Source: Mageeibacillus sp. UBA5442 (lineage in GTDB: Bacteria > Bacillota > Clostridia > Saccharofermentanales > DTU023). From it: a stretch of DNA of 25,941 nt. The stretch is taken from contig DIRG01000070.1 in NCBI GenBank assembly GCA_002427475.1, positions 1-25,941 on the forward strand. The letters run 5' to 3'. This document shows positions 8,057 to 17,174 of this stretch, piece by piece. Positions within the stretch are counted from its first letter, which is position 1; each line of letters opens with the position of its first letter. Under the pieces are notes generated by a model. That model searched no databases. It was given only the letters and a program-made list of their open reading frames with translations, and was not told the DNA's origin. Made by a program: the position numbers and the translations under genes.

Positions 8057-9193
8057 ATGGCGAGAAAGAGAAAATCATCAAAATCCAATCAGGATATTAG
8101 CCCTAAATTAGCTGAAGATCGCGATCGCGCGTTAAAGGCGGCTCTGAGCAAGATCGAGAAAGAATACGGTAAGGGAGCTGTTCAAAGACTGGGGGATTCT
8201 GAAGTAATCGATATCGGTGCTATTCCGACAGGATCCTTAAGTCTAGATCTGGCTTTAGGTATCGGGGGAGTCCCTCGCGGGCGTATTGTCGAAATCTACG
8301 GACCCGAATCGTCGGGAAAGACTACTGTTGCCTTACATATGATCGCTGAAGCTCAGAGGCTCGACGGTGTGGCCGCATTTATCGACGCAGAACATGCTCT
8401 CGACCCCAATTATGCGGAGAATCTCGGTGTTGATATCGACAACTTGATCGTTTCTCAACCGGACTACGGTGAACAGGCTCTTGAAATTTGTGAAGATTTG
8501 GCTCGGAGCGGTGCTATTGACATCATCGTCATCGACTCTGTGGCAGCCCTTGTTCCGCGCGCAGAAATTGACGGGGAGATGGGCGATGCTTCAGTTGGTC
8601 TGCATGCTCGCTTAATGTCACAGGCTATGAGAAAGTTGGCCGGTATTCTCAATAAGAGCAATACGACAGTGGTCTTCATTAACCAATTGCGCGAAAAGAT
8701 TGGAATAATGTTCGGCAATCCGGAAACAACTACCGGTGGACGAGCTTTGAAGTTCTATTCTTCTGTGCGTTTGGATGTACGCCGCATAGAGCGCCTCACT
8801 AAGGGAGATGAAAATGTCGGCTCCCGTACTCGTGTGCGTGTAGTCAAGAATAAAGTAGCACCACCCTTCAAAGAAGCAGAATTTGATTTAATTTTCGGTA
8901 AAGGTATTTCACGCGCATCAGATGTCATGGATCTGGCAGTAGAGAGTGAAATCATGTCCAAGAGTGGTTCTTGGTACTCTTATGGCGACACTCGTCTTGG
9001 CAACGGGCGCGATAACGTCAGAGAAATATTGGAAGAAGATGAAGATCTCTTGGATGAAATCGAAGAGAAGGTACGCGATTTCTACTTCAACAGCGATGAT
9101 GACGCAGATGACAGTGACGAAAAAGAGAAGACGAGTGCTGCAGACGAGGACGTAGTCGATGATGTTGACGATATTCTCGGACTTGATTTATGA
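8057..9193 (+). CDS. recA: Recombinase RecA
   Basis: RecA forms ATP-dependent filaments on single-stranded DNA, drives strand exchange and triggers LexA self-cleavage. Visible motifs are Walker A GPESSGKT (about residues 82-89), VIDSVAALVPRAEIDGEMGD in the core, and FINQLREKIGIMFGNPETT followed by GGRALKFYSSVRLDVRR. ATG 8057 is chosen because AGGAGG (8042-8047) ends 9 nt upstream; an in-frame GTG at 8051 is too close to it. The protein has 378 residues, slightly longer than usual, owing to a very acidic Asp/Glu-rich C-terminal tail. Such tails modulate DNA binding in other RecA proteins. recX overlaps its stop codon, and an SOS box lies upstream. Confidence 0.98.
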   Translation: MARKRKSSKSNQDISPKLAEDRDRALKAALSKIEKEYGKGAVQRLGDSEVIDIGAIPTGSLSLDLALGIGGVPRGRIVEIYGPESSGKTTVALHMIAEAQRLDGVAAFIDAEHALDPNYAENLGVDIDNLIVSQPDYGEQALEICEDLARSGAIDIIVIDSVAALVPRAEIDGEMGDASVGLHARLMSQAMRKLAGILNKSNTTVVFINQLREKIGIMFGNPETTTGGRALKFYSSVRLDVRRIERLTKGDENVGSRTRVRVVKNKVAPPFKEAEFDLIFGKGISRASDVMDLAVESEIMSKSGSWYSYGDTRLGNGRDNVREILEEDEDLLDEIEEKVRDFYFNSDDDADDSDEKEKTSAADEDVVDDVDDILGLDL

Positions 9194-9657
9194 GTTTAAA
9201 CCAAGAATTTGAAGAGTGTCGCGAACGAGCTGTTCTTTTTCTGGGCCTGAACTACAACAAAGCTAGTGGCAGGGTCAGAAATAAACTGCTGCAAGAAAAT
9301 TATGATCCGGACATTGTGGAAGCAGTCATTGATTATTTAAAAGAGATCGATTATATAAATGACGAACGTGCAGCTCAAAGTGTCGCTCGCCGCTATACCG
9401 GCAAGCGCCTGCGTTCCCAAAAAGCTATGCTGTACGTTTTTAGAGAAGCCGGGGTAGAAGACGGAGTTGCTAAAAGGGTGGCTGCAGACTTACTTGCAGA
9501 TGAAGACAGCAGCCTTGACTTATTACAGGCATACTATCGCAAAGCTCCGCCAAGCTACGAGAAAGCGATGCGACTCTTGGCCCGACGTGGCTATTCCGCC
9601 TATATAGCTGCTCGCGCAGTTAAACAATATTTATCCGAGCAGGAGGGTCTTAGTTAA
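9190..9657 (+). CDS. recX: RecX, modulator of RecA
   Basis: RecX binds RecA filaments and limits their extension and activity. The 155-residue protein shows the family's three-helix repeats: AVIDYLKEIDYINDERAAQSVARR, then RSQKAMLYVFREAGVEDGVAK and AMRLLARRGYSAYIAARAV. Its ATG overlaps the recA stop as ATGA and has no strong ribosome binding site, so it should depend on translational coupling. That would keep RecX well below RecA, as expected for an inhibitor, and places it under the same SOS control. Confidence 0.9.
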   Translation: MSLNQEFEECRERAVLFLGLNYNKASGRVRNKLLQENYDPDIVEAVIDYLKEIDYINDERAAQSVARRYTGKRLRSQKAMLYVFREAGVEDGVAKRVAADLLADEDSSLDLLQAYYRKAPPSYEKAMRLLARRGYSAYIAARAVKQYLSEQEGLS

Positions 9658-9658
9658 T

Positions 9659-11020
9659 TTGTCTACGTATTATCTTTTAAGTTTGGGATGTCCGAAGAAT
9701 GAGGTTGATGCTGAGTCGATGGCTGCCATATTGCAAGAAGCCGGCTATAGCGGGACCAATCAAGCTGCAGAAGCGGAAATCCTGATTGTTAATACTTGCG
9801 GCTTCCTAGAAGCAGCTGTAGCAGAAGCTATTCAAGCGATCCTAGATCTGGCCGAGTACAAGGAGAATCCAGAAGCCAAGGCTCGTTTTCTAATCGTCTG
9901 CGGTTGCATGTCGCAACGCTATAAAGCAGAAGTTCTGACTTCTATGCCGGAGATTGATGCAGTGCTGGGAACAGCACAATACGGCGACATCGCCGATGTT
10001 GTCAAACGTTTGGAAAGAGGAGAAGACCTTAGGGGTGTTCTGCCGGGCAAGCCCGGCAGTCTCAGCCACCTGCGTGAAGACAGGGTTCCGGCCAACGGCA
10101 AGCAATCTTATGCTTATCTGAAAATCGCAGAAGGCTGCAGTAATTCCTGTAGCTATTGCAAAATCCCTTCTTTACGCGGAGCTTTACACTCTCGTCCTAT
10201 AGCTTCAATAATCAGGGAAGCCAAACAACTTCTGGCTCAAGGCAAGAAAGAACTAATTTTGATTGCTCAAGATACTACTCGCTATGGCAGTGATCTTGAT
10301 GAGGGAATCAACCTCGCTATCTTGATTCAAAAGCTCTGTGATGAAGTAGAAGGCATCGAGCAGATCAGAATTATGTATGCCTACGCTGATGCCATCACGG
10401 ATGAGCTGATAGATACGATGGCAAGAAACGAACAGGTCTGCAAATATCTGGATATTCCTATCCAACACGCCTCTAATAAGATACTGAAAAGTATGCGCCG
10501 GCATGAATCAGCCGAATTAATTGCTGAACGTATTACTAAATTGCGTAAAGCAATGCCCGATATTGTTCTGCGCAGCACAGTGATGCTGGGCTTTCCGGGC
10601 GAAACCGAGGAAGACTTTCAACTTCTCCTTGATTTCATCGAAGAAATCCAGTTTGATCGACTCGGCAGTTTCGTGTTTTCACCTGAGGACGGAACGCCGG
10701 CAGCTCGCATGTCGGATCCGGTTGATCCGGACATTGCAGCTGAACGTTATCAGCGTTTAATGGAAGCTCAGGAAAAGATTTCTTTGGCCAAAAACAAGGA
10801 ACGTATCGGTAACAAGCTCATGGTTCGTTTGGATGATATAGACGATGGTGGTATACTTTTTAAAGCAAGAAGTTTCGGAGAAGCTCCGGACATCGATCCA
10901 ATAATTCATATAGCTTCAACTATGCCTGACTTGACTGTCGGCAGTTGGTCTCCAGCTAGAATCGTTGATGCCGAGGCTTTTGATCTATGGGGGGTTACGC
11001 TAGATGAATGTTCCAAATAG
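9659..11020 (+). CDS. rimO: Ribosomal protein S12 methylthiotransferase RimO
   Basis: RimO is a radical-SAM enzyme with two iron-sulfur clusters that adds a methylthio group to an aspartate of ribosomal protein S12. The N-terminal MTTase domain has C11 in SLGCPKN (the RimO form of the motif, distinguishing it from MiaB), with further Cys in VNTCGF and VCGCMSQR. The radical-SAM CxxxCxxC is C160, C164, C167 (EGCSNSCSYC). A TRAM-like C-terminal region follows. The start is TTG 9659, one base after the recX stop, with AGGAGGG (9641-9647) 11 nt upstream. The 453-residue length is normal. The 3' end overlaps pgsA by 17 nt. Confidence 0.95.
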   Translation: MSTYYLLSLGCPKNEVDAESMAAILQEAGYSGTNQAAEAEILIVNTCGFLEAAVAEAIQAILDLAEYKENPEAKARFLIVCGCMSQRYKAEVLTSMPEIDAVLGTAQYGDIADVVKRLERGEDLRGVLPGKPGSLSHLREDRVPANGKQSYAYLKIAEGCSNSCSYCKIPSLRGALHSRPIASIIREAKQLLAQGKKELILIAQDTTRYGSDLDEGINLAILIQKLCDEVEGIEQIRIMYAYADAITDELIDTMARNEQVCKYLDIPIQHASNKILKSMRRHESAELIAERITKLRKAMPDIVLRSTVMLGFPGETEEDFQLLLDFIEEIQFDRLGSFVFSPEDGTPAARMSDPVDPDIAAERYQRLMEAQEKISLAKNKERIGNKLMVRLDDIDDGGILFKARSFGEAPDIDPIIHIASTMPDLTVGSWSPARIVDAEAFDLWGVTLDECSK

Positions 11021-11615
11021 ACTGACTTTACTTAGGATTTTTCTGGTTCCGGTTTTTCTGCTTTTTATGGTACCTATTTTCGGGGACGGAACTTTCACAC
11101 AGTTTGTTCTCTCTAATGGCGGCAGAGTAATAGCCACTTTTATCTTTATCATTGCTTCGCTGACGGATCTTCTCGATGGCTTATTGGCGAGACGTATGCA
11201 ACTCGTGAGCAATTTTGGCAAATTCCTTGACCCTATCGCAGACAAACTTTTGGTGATTGCCGGCTTTGCTGCCTTTGTTGAATTAGGGCGCATTTCTTCT
11301 TTTGTCTTGATCATAATTGTGGCTCGTGAATTTTTGGTCACAGGTATCCGGCTTTTAGCAGTTGAAAGAGGCGTTGTTATTGCGGCCAGCTGGTTTGGTA
11401 AGATTAAGGCAGTAGTCCAGATGCTGACTTTGATTTTCCTTTTGATTGAACCCTTTATTATCGACGCAAGCTATAGCACTGCTACCTTTAGTGCAGGCTA
11501 TGAAATCTTTGTTAATATTATGATAGTGCTTACATTGGTACTTACGATCTTGTCGGGTTTGGATTACTGGTATAAGAACCGCATTTTATTGCGTGATCTG
11601 ACAGATCAAATTTGA
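11004..11615 (+). CDS. pgsA: CDP-diacylglycerol-glycerol-3-phosphate 3-phosphatidyltransferase
   Basis: PgsA makes phosphatidylglycerol phosphate from CDP-diacylglycerol and glycerol-3-phosphate at the membrane, the committed step to anionic phospholipids. The N-terminus MNVPNRLTLLRIFLVP is typical. The CDP-alcohol phosphotransferase motif D-G-x2-A-R-x8-G-x3-D-x3-D is complete in the segment from DGLLAR to DPIAD. Several hydrophobic membrane segments follow over 203 residues. The start lies inside the end of rimO with a G-rich ribosome binding site (10990-10995). This enzyme is often next to rimO and recA in Bacillota. Confidence 0.94.
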   Translation: MNVPNRLTLLRIFLVPVFLLFMVPIFGDGTFTQFVLSNGGRVIATFIFIIASLTDLLDGLLARRMQLVSNFGKFLDPIADKLLVIAGFAAFVELGRISSFVLIIIVAREFLVTGIRLLAVERGVVIAASWFGKIKAVVQMLTLIFLLIEPFIIDASYSTATFSAGYEIFVNIMIVLTLVLTILSGLDYWYKNRILLRDLTDQI

Positions 11616-11634
11616 TGGTGTAATTAAGACGTAA

Positions 11635-11652
11635 ATTGTCTAAGCTGACAAT
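11635..11652. promoter_or_regulatory. Inverted repeat upstream of acpP
   Basis: ATTGTC-TAAGCT-GACAAT is a perfect 6-bp inverted repeat with a 6-bp spacer, 19 nt before the acpP start codon. It could be an operator or a short hairpin near the ribosome binding site. It does not resemble the FapR operator as I know it. No convincing promoter pair was found in the 56-base gap. Confidence 0.35.
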
Positions 11653-11671
11653 CAATAAATGGAGGATGGTT

Positions 11672-11911
11672 ATGGACAAGAAAGAAATCTTTGAACGCGT
11701 GCAAGGGCTCCTGGCTGAGCAGTTGAGTATTGAAGAAGAGACTGTTGAGATGTCTTCGAACTTTGTGGACGACCTTAATGCCGACTCTCTGGATATCGTT
11801 GAATTGATCATGACATTAGAGCAAGAATTCAATCTTACTATCCCGGATGAAGAAGCCGAACGAATCCGTACAGTTGGAGATGCTGTCGATTTCATTGCGA
11901 GATCTTTCTAA
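11672..11911 (+). CDS. acpP: Acyl carrier protein
   Basis: ACP carries growing acyl chains on a phosphopantetheine arm in fatty acid synthesis. The 79-residue acidic protein has the attachment site S39 in DDLNADSLDIVEL and the typical helix IPDEEAERIRTVGDAVDFI. ATG 11672 is chosen because GGAGG (11661-11665) sits 6 nt upstream; upstream in-frame starts (TTG 11636, ATG 11666) are not well spaced. In many Bacillota acpP follows plsX-fabD-fabG; here it follows pgsA alone, but its usual right-hand neighbour rnc is retained. A terminator follows. Confidence 0.96.
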   Translation: MDKKEIFERVQGLLAEQLSIEEETVEMSSNFVDDLNADSLDIVELIMTLEQEFNLTIPDEEAERIRTVGDAVDFIARSF

Positions 11912-11938
11912 AGTACAGACTCTCGCTTGTGGAAATCA

Positions 11939-11964
11939 GACCCTGTTGATGCAGGGTCTTTTTT
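11939..11964 (+). terminator. Rho-independent terminator after acpP
   Basis: GACCCTG (11939-11945), a 6-nt loop and CAGGGTC (11952-11958) form a 7-bp GC-rich hairpin followed by six T. It lies 28 nt after the acpP stop and 20 nt before the rnc start. It should yield a short abundant acpP mRNA with some read-through into rnc-smc-ftsY. Confidence 0.85.
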
Positions 11965-11983
11965 CAGAATTTTGTTTTTTAAG

Positions 11984-12679
11984 ATGATATACAAAATATT
12001 GCAGGAAAAACTTAATTATTTTTTTCAAGACGAGAAGCTGCTCTTGGAAGCTTTGACGCACTCATCCTATGCTTATGAGCATCAGGAAGTGAAAGCTCAT
12101 AACGAACGCCTGGAGTTTCTCGGTGATGCTGTCTTGCAGCTGCTGATCAGCGCAGCTCTTTTTGAGCGCGAAGATCTTAGCGAAGGGTCTATGACCAAGC
12201 TGCGCGCAAGAGTTGTTTGCGAACCGACTTTAGCACAGCTGGCTCGTCAGCTCGATCTACAGTCGACTCTGCGACTCGGGCACGGTGAAAGTCTGACCGG
12301 GGGCGCAGAGAATGACTCTAATCTGGCTAATGCTATGGAGGCTGTTTTAGGCGCGATCTTCGTTGATGGCGGCTATGCTGCCGGCCTCAGAGTTACGACA
12401 CCACTTTTTCAGCCATATATTAATCTGGCGATTGAGGGCAAATTGATATATGATCACAAGAGTCATCTTCTGGAGACTGCGCATAAAGAAGGTTTCACTG
12501 TGCATTTCGAAATAGTCGATCAAAGCGGCCCTGATCACGACAGGCGCTTTACCGCTGCCCTATATATTGATGGGGAACAGGTGGCAAGAGCAACAGCTAG
12601 AACCAAGAAGGAAGCTGAACAAGGCGCAGCTGCCGCTTATTTGGGGCAGAACAATAGTGACAAATCAAGTAAGGAATAG
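11984..12679 (+). CDS. rnc: Ribonuclease III
   Basis: RNase III cleaves double-stranded RNA and matures rRNA and, in many Gram-positives, SRP RNA. The catalytic domain carries the signature HNERLEFLGDAVLQLLI (about residues 37-53), VCEPTLAQLA and NAMEAVLGAIFVDGG. A C-terminal double-stranded RNA binding domain follows, ending with RTKKEAEQGAAAAYL. ATG 11984 gives 231 residues. An in-frame start at 11927 would lie before the acpP terminator hairpin and is rejected. No Shine-Dalgarno sequence precedes 11984; the preceding bases are T-rich. smc starts 6 nt after its stop. Confidence 0.94.
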   Translation: MIYKILQEKLNYFFQDEKLLLEALTHSSYAYEHQEVKAHNERLEFLGDAVLQLLISAALFEREDLSEGSMTKLRARVVCEPTLAQLARQLDLQSTLRLGHGESLTGGAENDSNLANAMEAVLGAIFVDGGYAAGLRVTTPLFQPYINLAIEGKLIYDHKSHLLETAHKEGFTVHFEIVDQSGPDHDRRFTAALYIDGEQVARATARTKKEAEQGAAAAYLGQNNSDKSSKE

Positions 12680-12685
12680 GATAAA

Positions 12686-15600
12686 GTGCTCTTATCGTTA
12701 GAAATACTTGGATTTAAATCTTTTCCCGAAGCAACACGGATCGAATTTGATACCGGCATCACAGCTATTGTAGGGCCGAACGGCAGCGGTAAATCCAATG
12801 TTACTGATGCTATTCGCTGGGGTCTAAGCGAGCAAAGTGCAAAGATTCTTCGCGGGCAGCGTATGACTGATATGATTTTTAGCGGTACTGCTCAAAGACG
12901 TCCTATGAGCTACGCTGAAGTCATTCTGACCTTCGATAATAGCTCGAAAATATTTGACATTGATCTTGATACAGTTTGTATATCTAGGCGCTATCATCGC
13001 TCCGGTGAAAGCGAGTATTTTATCAACAAAAGTCCTTGCAGACTCAAGGATGTTAATCACTTGTTAGTTGATACCGGTATCGGCTTGGATGGCTATTCGC
13101 TTATTGGCCAAGGAAAAATCGATGAGATTCTGAATGAAAGATCTGATGACAGGCGGCTTATTTTTGATGAAGCGTCGGGTATCGTGCAATATAAATCTCG
13201 CAAGGCTGAGTCTGAGAGACGTTTAGAACGAGCCAATCAGAATTTGCTGCGAGTGGACGACATTCTTGAAGAACTGCGTCGCCAAGCAAGTCCTTTGAAG
13301 CAGCAAGCCGATGACGCTAAGCGCTACAGTGATTTGCATGATAGATTCTGCCAATTAGATATAAGCCTTTCTTGGCAACAGATTCAAGATTACGAAAAGC
13401 AAGCTCAAGCAGCTGAAGAAAATCAAAGTATAGCTGCTCTGGACTTGATTGATGCCAAGGCTTCGCTTGCAGCTATAAATAAGCAGAACGACAGACTCGA
13501 TGAAGAAATCTCTGACTTGGAGCTTAGTGTCGAAACGCAAAGGAAAGCGCATAATCAACTTTCCGTCAATCTGGCTGATATTACAGGCTCCATAGCGCTT
13601 TCGCGCGAAAAGGAATCTTCAGCTGTGGAACGTCTGCAGCAACTCGAGGCCGAGAAGATTCGCTTAGAGGAGCAGATTTCAATTCTCGTCAACACGGTCT
13701 CTGACCGCTCAGAGCGCCATGATCAACTGCAGCGTCAAGCTCGGATCTATGAAGAACGTCTCCTTGAAGCGAAGGAAGCTCTGGCAGAAGCCACAAGCGG
13801 TCTCAGCAAAAGCGAAAATGAAACTGATAATCTGCGTCAAAGCAGAGAAGAACTTAAGGACAAGCTCTTTCAGCTGAACAGCGATGTGCAAAGCGCCAAA
13901 GCGGAACATAGCCTGTTGAAGAACCAATTGACCGCGAATAGCGGAGAGCTGGCAGCTGATCAGTCGGATCTCAACCGTGCCACTTTCGCCTTAGAAGAAG
14001 CTTCACATAAATTGGAAGAAGTGCAAGCTGAATTATCTCAGGCTGAGCAAGCGGCAGCTGCTGCCAAACAACATAGGATCGCAGCTGAAGCAAAATTGGA
14101 GCAGATAGAGCAAGAGATCAATAATATAAAAAATGCTGAGCGCCAGTGCAGCTACGAGATAGATACACTGAGTCGTCTGGAACAGAGTTTTGAAGGTTAT
14201 CAAAAACCGGTCAAAGACCTCATGCAAGCAATCTCCGGCAATGAAGAGCTGCAAAAAAACGTCGTCGGCCCACTAGGCTCACTACTTTCTATCCCTGACG
14301 ATCTGGCTGTAGCCATAGATGTTGCGTTAGGAGCAATGGTGCACAATATCGTCTGTAAAGACGAGGAAACAGCCAAGACTCTGATCGAGTTTTTGCGAGA
14401 GCATAAGTTGGGGCGGGTAACCTTTTTACCGCAAACTGCACTCAAGCAAAACAGAATTGACCAGCGCAGCTTAATTTCCCTGGCTCAGGAAAAGGGCTTT
14501 GTCGGTCTCGCCTCCGATTTGATTGCGATTCAAACGGGTCTGGAAAGCGTTCTGGATTATGCACTGGGCCGCGTTTTGATCGCTGATACCCTAGATGATG
14601 CCATCAGGATTGCACGCAAGACCAATCGCAAATTCCGCATCGTCAGCCGCAGTGGCGATATTATGTATCCCGGCGGTTCTATGAGCGGTGGTTCCATCAA
14701 CAAGAAGCAGAGCGGCTTGGTCGGCCGGCCTGCTCGAATCAAAGCCTTAAGGCAAGAAGGCCTAGAGCTCGCCAAGCAAAGCGAACACTTGCAATCAGAT
14801 TACAATAAAGCTCTGGATCAGCTTCATCTGGCAGCTGCCGGTGAAGAGGCTAGCTTAAATACTTTAAGCCAGCTGCGATCTGCTCAGGCTACGAGTGAAC
14901 TTGACTATAAGAGTACTGAGCTCAATTTGAATAACCTGAAGTCTTCGGTGCAGAAGAAGAAATCGGCTATCGAGAGAAGCAGGGAGCAAATTGAAGGCTG
15001 TCAGGTGGTTTACGAAGATGCTGAGCAAAAGGCTGTTGCGTTGAGGGAAGAGATAGCAGAATTAGATGAAAGAATTTCTCTAGCTGACACAGAAAATCGC
15101 AGTGCGACAGAGAAACGCGAACTTTTGCGCGATGATGTCACACATTTGGAAATATCACTTCAGTCTATGCAAGAGACCTTGCAGGAAGTAAGCAGCAGTA
15201 TGCAGCGCTCGGACGAAGAGGAAGAAAAGCATAAGCAAAGATTGCTGGAAATTGATGCGGATCTAAAGTCTTATCGCCTGAGAATTGAAACCGAGCAAGA
15301 AAACGTTCTGCAGAATCGAGCCAAACGTGAGAGCGTCGAGCTAGAACTGAAAGAGCTGGAACAATCACTGCAGCTTTCTTCGCAGAGTCAGCTTTCCTTG
15401 CAGCAAGAGAAGCGTGAACTATATCAGAAACTACAAAACAAGAGCGAACAGCTAGGAGTTTTGCGAAGCGAAAGTGATAAGCAGGAAGCTGCGAAGTTAC
15501 GCATCAGCGAACAGCGAGATGACCTCTTGAACCGCATTTGGGAGACTTATAATCTGACTCTGCATGAGATCGAGGAGCGAACCGTTCAAATTGACTCGCC

Positions 15601-16258
15601 AACTCAAGCCAAACGAGAGCGCAACAAGATCAAGAATGAACTTGACCAGATGGGTGCTATTAATCATAACGCCTTGAGAGATTATGAGGCACTCAGGCAA
15701 AGACTTGAAAGCAGCGAAACACAGCGAGAAGATATCGAACAGGCACGCGGCGAATTAAAGGATGTCATTTCAAGCTTGGAACATGCTATGCGAGAACGTT
15801 TTATGGAAACCTTCCATCGCATCAATCAGAATTTCTCTCAGGTTTTCTCGGATCTTTTCAATGGTGGTATTGCTCAGCTTAGCCTTTCGGAAACAGAAGA
15901 CATTCTTGATGCCGACATCGAAATCCGAGCACAGCCTCCGGGCAAAAAGCTCTCGCGTCTTTCATTATTATCCGGCGGCGAGCGCTGCCTGACTGCGATA
16001 GCGTTGATTTTTGCGATACTACAGCTGAAGCCGACTCCCTTCGTTGTATTCGATGAGATTGAGTCATCTTTGGATGATGTAAACGGTCAGCGTTTTGCAA
16101 ATTATATTAAGAATTATGCGGATGAAATGCAGTTTATTGTGGTTACTCACCGCAAGCCCACTATGGAAGCTGCGGATCGCCTCTACGGCGTCACCATGCA
16201 AGAGAGAGGTATCTCTCGCATTTTGTCCATGAAACTATCTAGTGTTAATCAGGAGTAA
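12686..16258 (+). CDS. smc: Chromosome partition protein SMC
   Basis: SMC dimers, with ScpA and ScpB, form the ring that compacts and organises the chromosome. The 1190-residue protein has Walker A GPNGSGKS (residues 30-37), two long coiled coils (about 170-490 and 675-1015), a hinge (about 520-665, with VVGPLGSLL and GGSMSGGS), the ABC signature LSGGERCLTAIAL near 1095 and Walker B FVVFDEIESSLDD near 1120. The Walker B tail reads DEIESSLDD where DEVDAALDD is more usual, a mild variation with the catalytic DE intact. The GTG start is 6 nt after the rnc stop, with AGG just upstream. The rnc-smc-ftsY order is classical for Bacillota. Confidence 0.97.
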   Translation: MLLSLEILGFKSFPEATRIEFDTGITAIVGPNGSGKSNVTDAIRWGLSEQSAKILRGQRMTDMIFSGTAQRRPMSYAEVILTFDNSSKIFDIDLDTVCISRRYHRSGESEYFINKSPCRLKDVNHLLVDTGIGLDGYSLIGQGKIDEILNERSDDRRLIFDEASGIVQYKSRKAESERRLERANQNLLRVDDILEELRRQASPLKQQADDAKRYSDLHDRFCQLDISLSWQQIQDYEKQAQAAEENQSIAALDLIDAKASLAAINKQNDRLDEEISDLELSVETQRKAHNQLSVNLADITGSIALSREKESSAVERLQQLEAEKIRLEEQISILVNTVSDRSERHDQLQRQARIYEERLLEAKEALAEATSGLSKSENETDNLRQSREELKDKLFQLNSDVQSAKAEHSLLKNQLTANSGELAADQSDLNRATFALEEASHKLEEVQAELSQAEQAAAAAKQHRIAAEAKLEQIEQEINNIKNAERQCSYEIDTLSRLEQSFEGYQKPVKDLMQAISGNEELQKNVVGPLGSLLSIPDDLAVAIDVALGAMVHNIVCKDEETAKTLIEFLREHKLGRVTFLPQTALKQNRIDQRSLISLAQEKGFVGLASDLIAIQTGLESVLDYALGRVLIADTLDDAIRIARKTNRKFRIVSRSGDIMYPGGSMSGGSINKKQSGLVGRPARIKALRQEGLELAKQSEHLQSDYNKALDQLHLAAAGEEASLNTLSQLRSAQATSELDYKSTELNLNNLKSSVQKKKSAIERSREQIEGCQVVYEDAEQKAVALREEIAELDERISLADTENRSATEKRELLRDDVTHLEISLQSMQETLQEVSSSMQRSDEEEEKHKQRLLEIDADLKSYRLRIETEQENVLQNRAKRESVELELKELEQSLQLSSQSQLSLQQEKRELYQKLQNKSEQLGVLRSESDKQEAAKLRISEQRDDLLNRIWETYNLTLHEIEERTVQIDSPTQAKRERNKIKNELDQMGAINHNALRDYEALRQRLESSETQREDIEQARGELKDVISSLEHAMRERFMETFHRINQNFSQVFSDLFNGGIAQLSLSETEDILDADIEIRAQPPGKKLSRLSLLSGGERCLTAIALIFAILQLKPTPFVVFDEIESSLDDVNGQRFANYIKNYADEMQFIVVTHRKPTMEAADRLYGVTMQERGISRILSMKLSSVNQE

Positions 16259-16261
16259 TTA

Positions 16262-17173
16262 ATGGCAATTTTCGATAAATTTAAAAAAGGGCTTTCAAAA
16301 ACCAGAGATTTCCTCACTAATCAGATTAATCGTGTAGCAGCCGAATTCGGAAGTTTTGACGAAGACATGCTGGACGAGTTGGAAATGACTCTGGTGGCGG
16401 CCGACTGTGGGCTGCCGGCGGCTATGGAGGCTGTAGAAAACATACGAGAGCATATTCGTAAAACCGGCGATGCAAGTCGCGAAACAGTCATCAGGGTGTT
16501 GCGTGAAAATCTTCTGTCCATTTTGGATGAGAAAAAACTCGAAGTCAGGGCAGGGGAGCTGAATATCTTTCTGATGGTTGGCGTTAACGGCACCGGCAAA
16601 ACAACAACAGCAGCCAAATTAGCCCATCGCTATAAAGATGAGGGGCATAGGGTGATGATGGCCGCTGCCGACACTTTCCGCGCAGCAGCTATTGAGCAGC
16701 TCAAAGAGTGGGGCAGTCGCACCGACACGCCGGTCATCTCACATGAGACAGGTTCCGATCCAGCTGCTGTTGTTTACGACGCTATACAGTCGGCCAAGGC
16801 ACGTAAGGCCGATCTTTTAATAGTAGATACTGCCGGACGCCTGCACACCAAAAAGAATTTGATGGATGAGCTGGCCAAGATCAAACGCGTTATACAGCGC
16901 GAAGCTCCTGATGCCTTAGTCGAGACTTTGCTGGTACTGGATGCGACGACGGGACAAAATGCAATTGTTCAGGCGCGTTCGTTCAACGAAGCCATCGAAG
17001 TCAGCGGTCTGGTTATCACTAAATTGGACGGTAACGCAAAGGGCGGAGTAGCAGTCGCCGTTGTCCGGGAAACGGGCTTGCCCTTGGCTCTGGCGGGTCT
17101 GGGCGAACAGCTGGACGATCTGCAGGACTTCGACAAACAGCTCTTTGTCGATGCTCTCTTACCTCCGGCTTAG
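16262..17173 (+). CDS. ftsY: Signal recognition particle receptor FtsY
   Basis: FtsY is the membrane-associated GTPase that receives SRP-ribosome complexes at the translocon. The N domain (about residues 1-95) is followed by the G domain: G1 GVNGTGKTT (about 107-115), ADTFRAAAIEQL, G3 LIVDTAGRLHTKKNLM, and G4 ITKLDGNAKGG. At 303 residues it lacks the long acidic A domain of E. coli FtsY, as is normal in Gram-positives. The start ATG is 3 nt after the smc stop with AGGAG (16251-16255) upstream. Ffh, its partner GTPase, is encoded just downstream. Confidence 0.96.
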   Translation: MAIFDKFKKGLSKTRDFLTNQINRVAAEFGSFDEDMLDELEMTLVAADCGLPAAMEAVENIREHIRKTGDASRETVIRVLRENLLSILDEKKLEVRAGELNIFLMVGVNGTGKTTTAAKLAHRYKDEGHRVMMAAADTFRAAAIEQLKEWGSRTDTPVISHETGSDPAAVVYDAIQSAKARKADLLIVDTAGRLHTKKNLMDELAKIKRVIQREAPDALVETLLVLDATTGQNAIVQARSFNEAIEVSGLVITKLDGNAKGGVAVAVVRETGLPLALAGLGEQLDDLQDFDKQLFVDALLPPA

Positions 17174-17174
17174 T

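Noticed and set aside
11000..11341. 113-residue minus-strand frame opposite pgsA
   Set aside because: It is the complement of conserved PgsA coding sequence, with no independent support.
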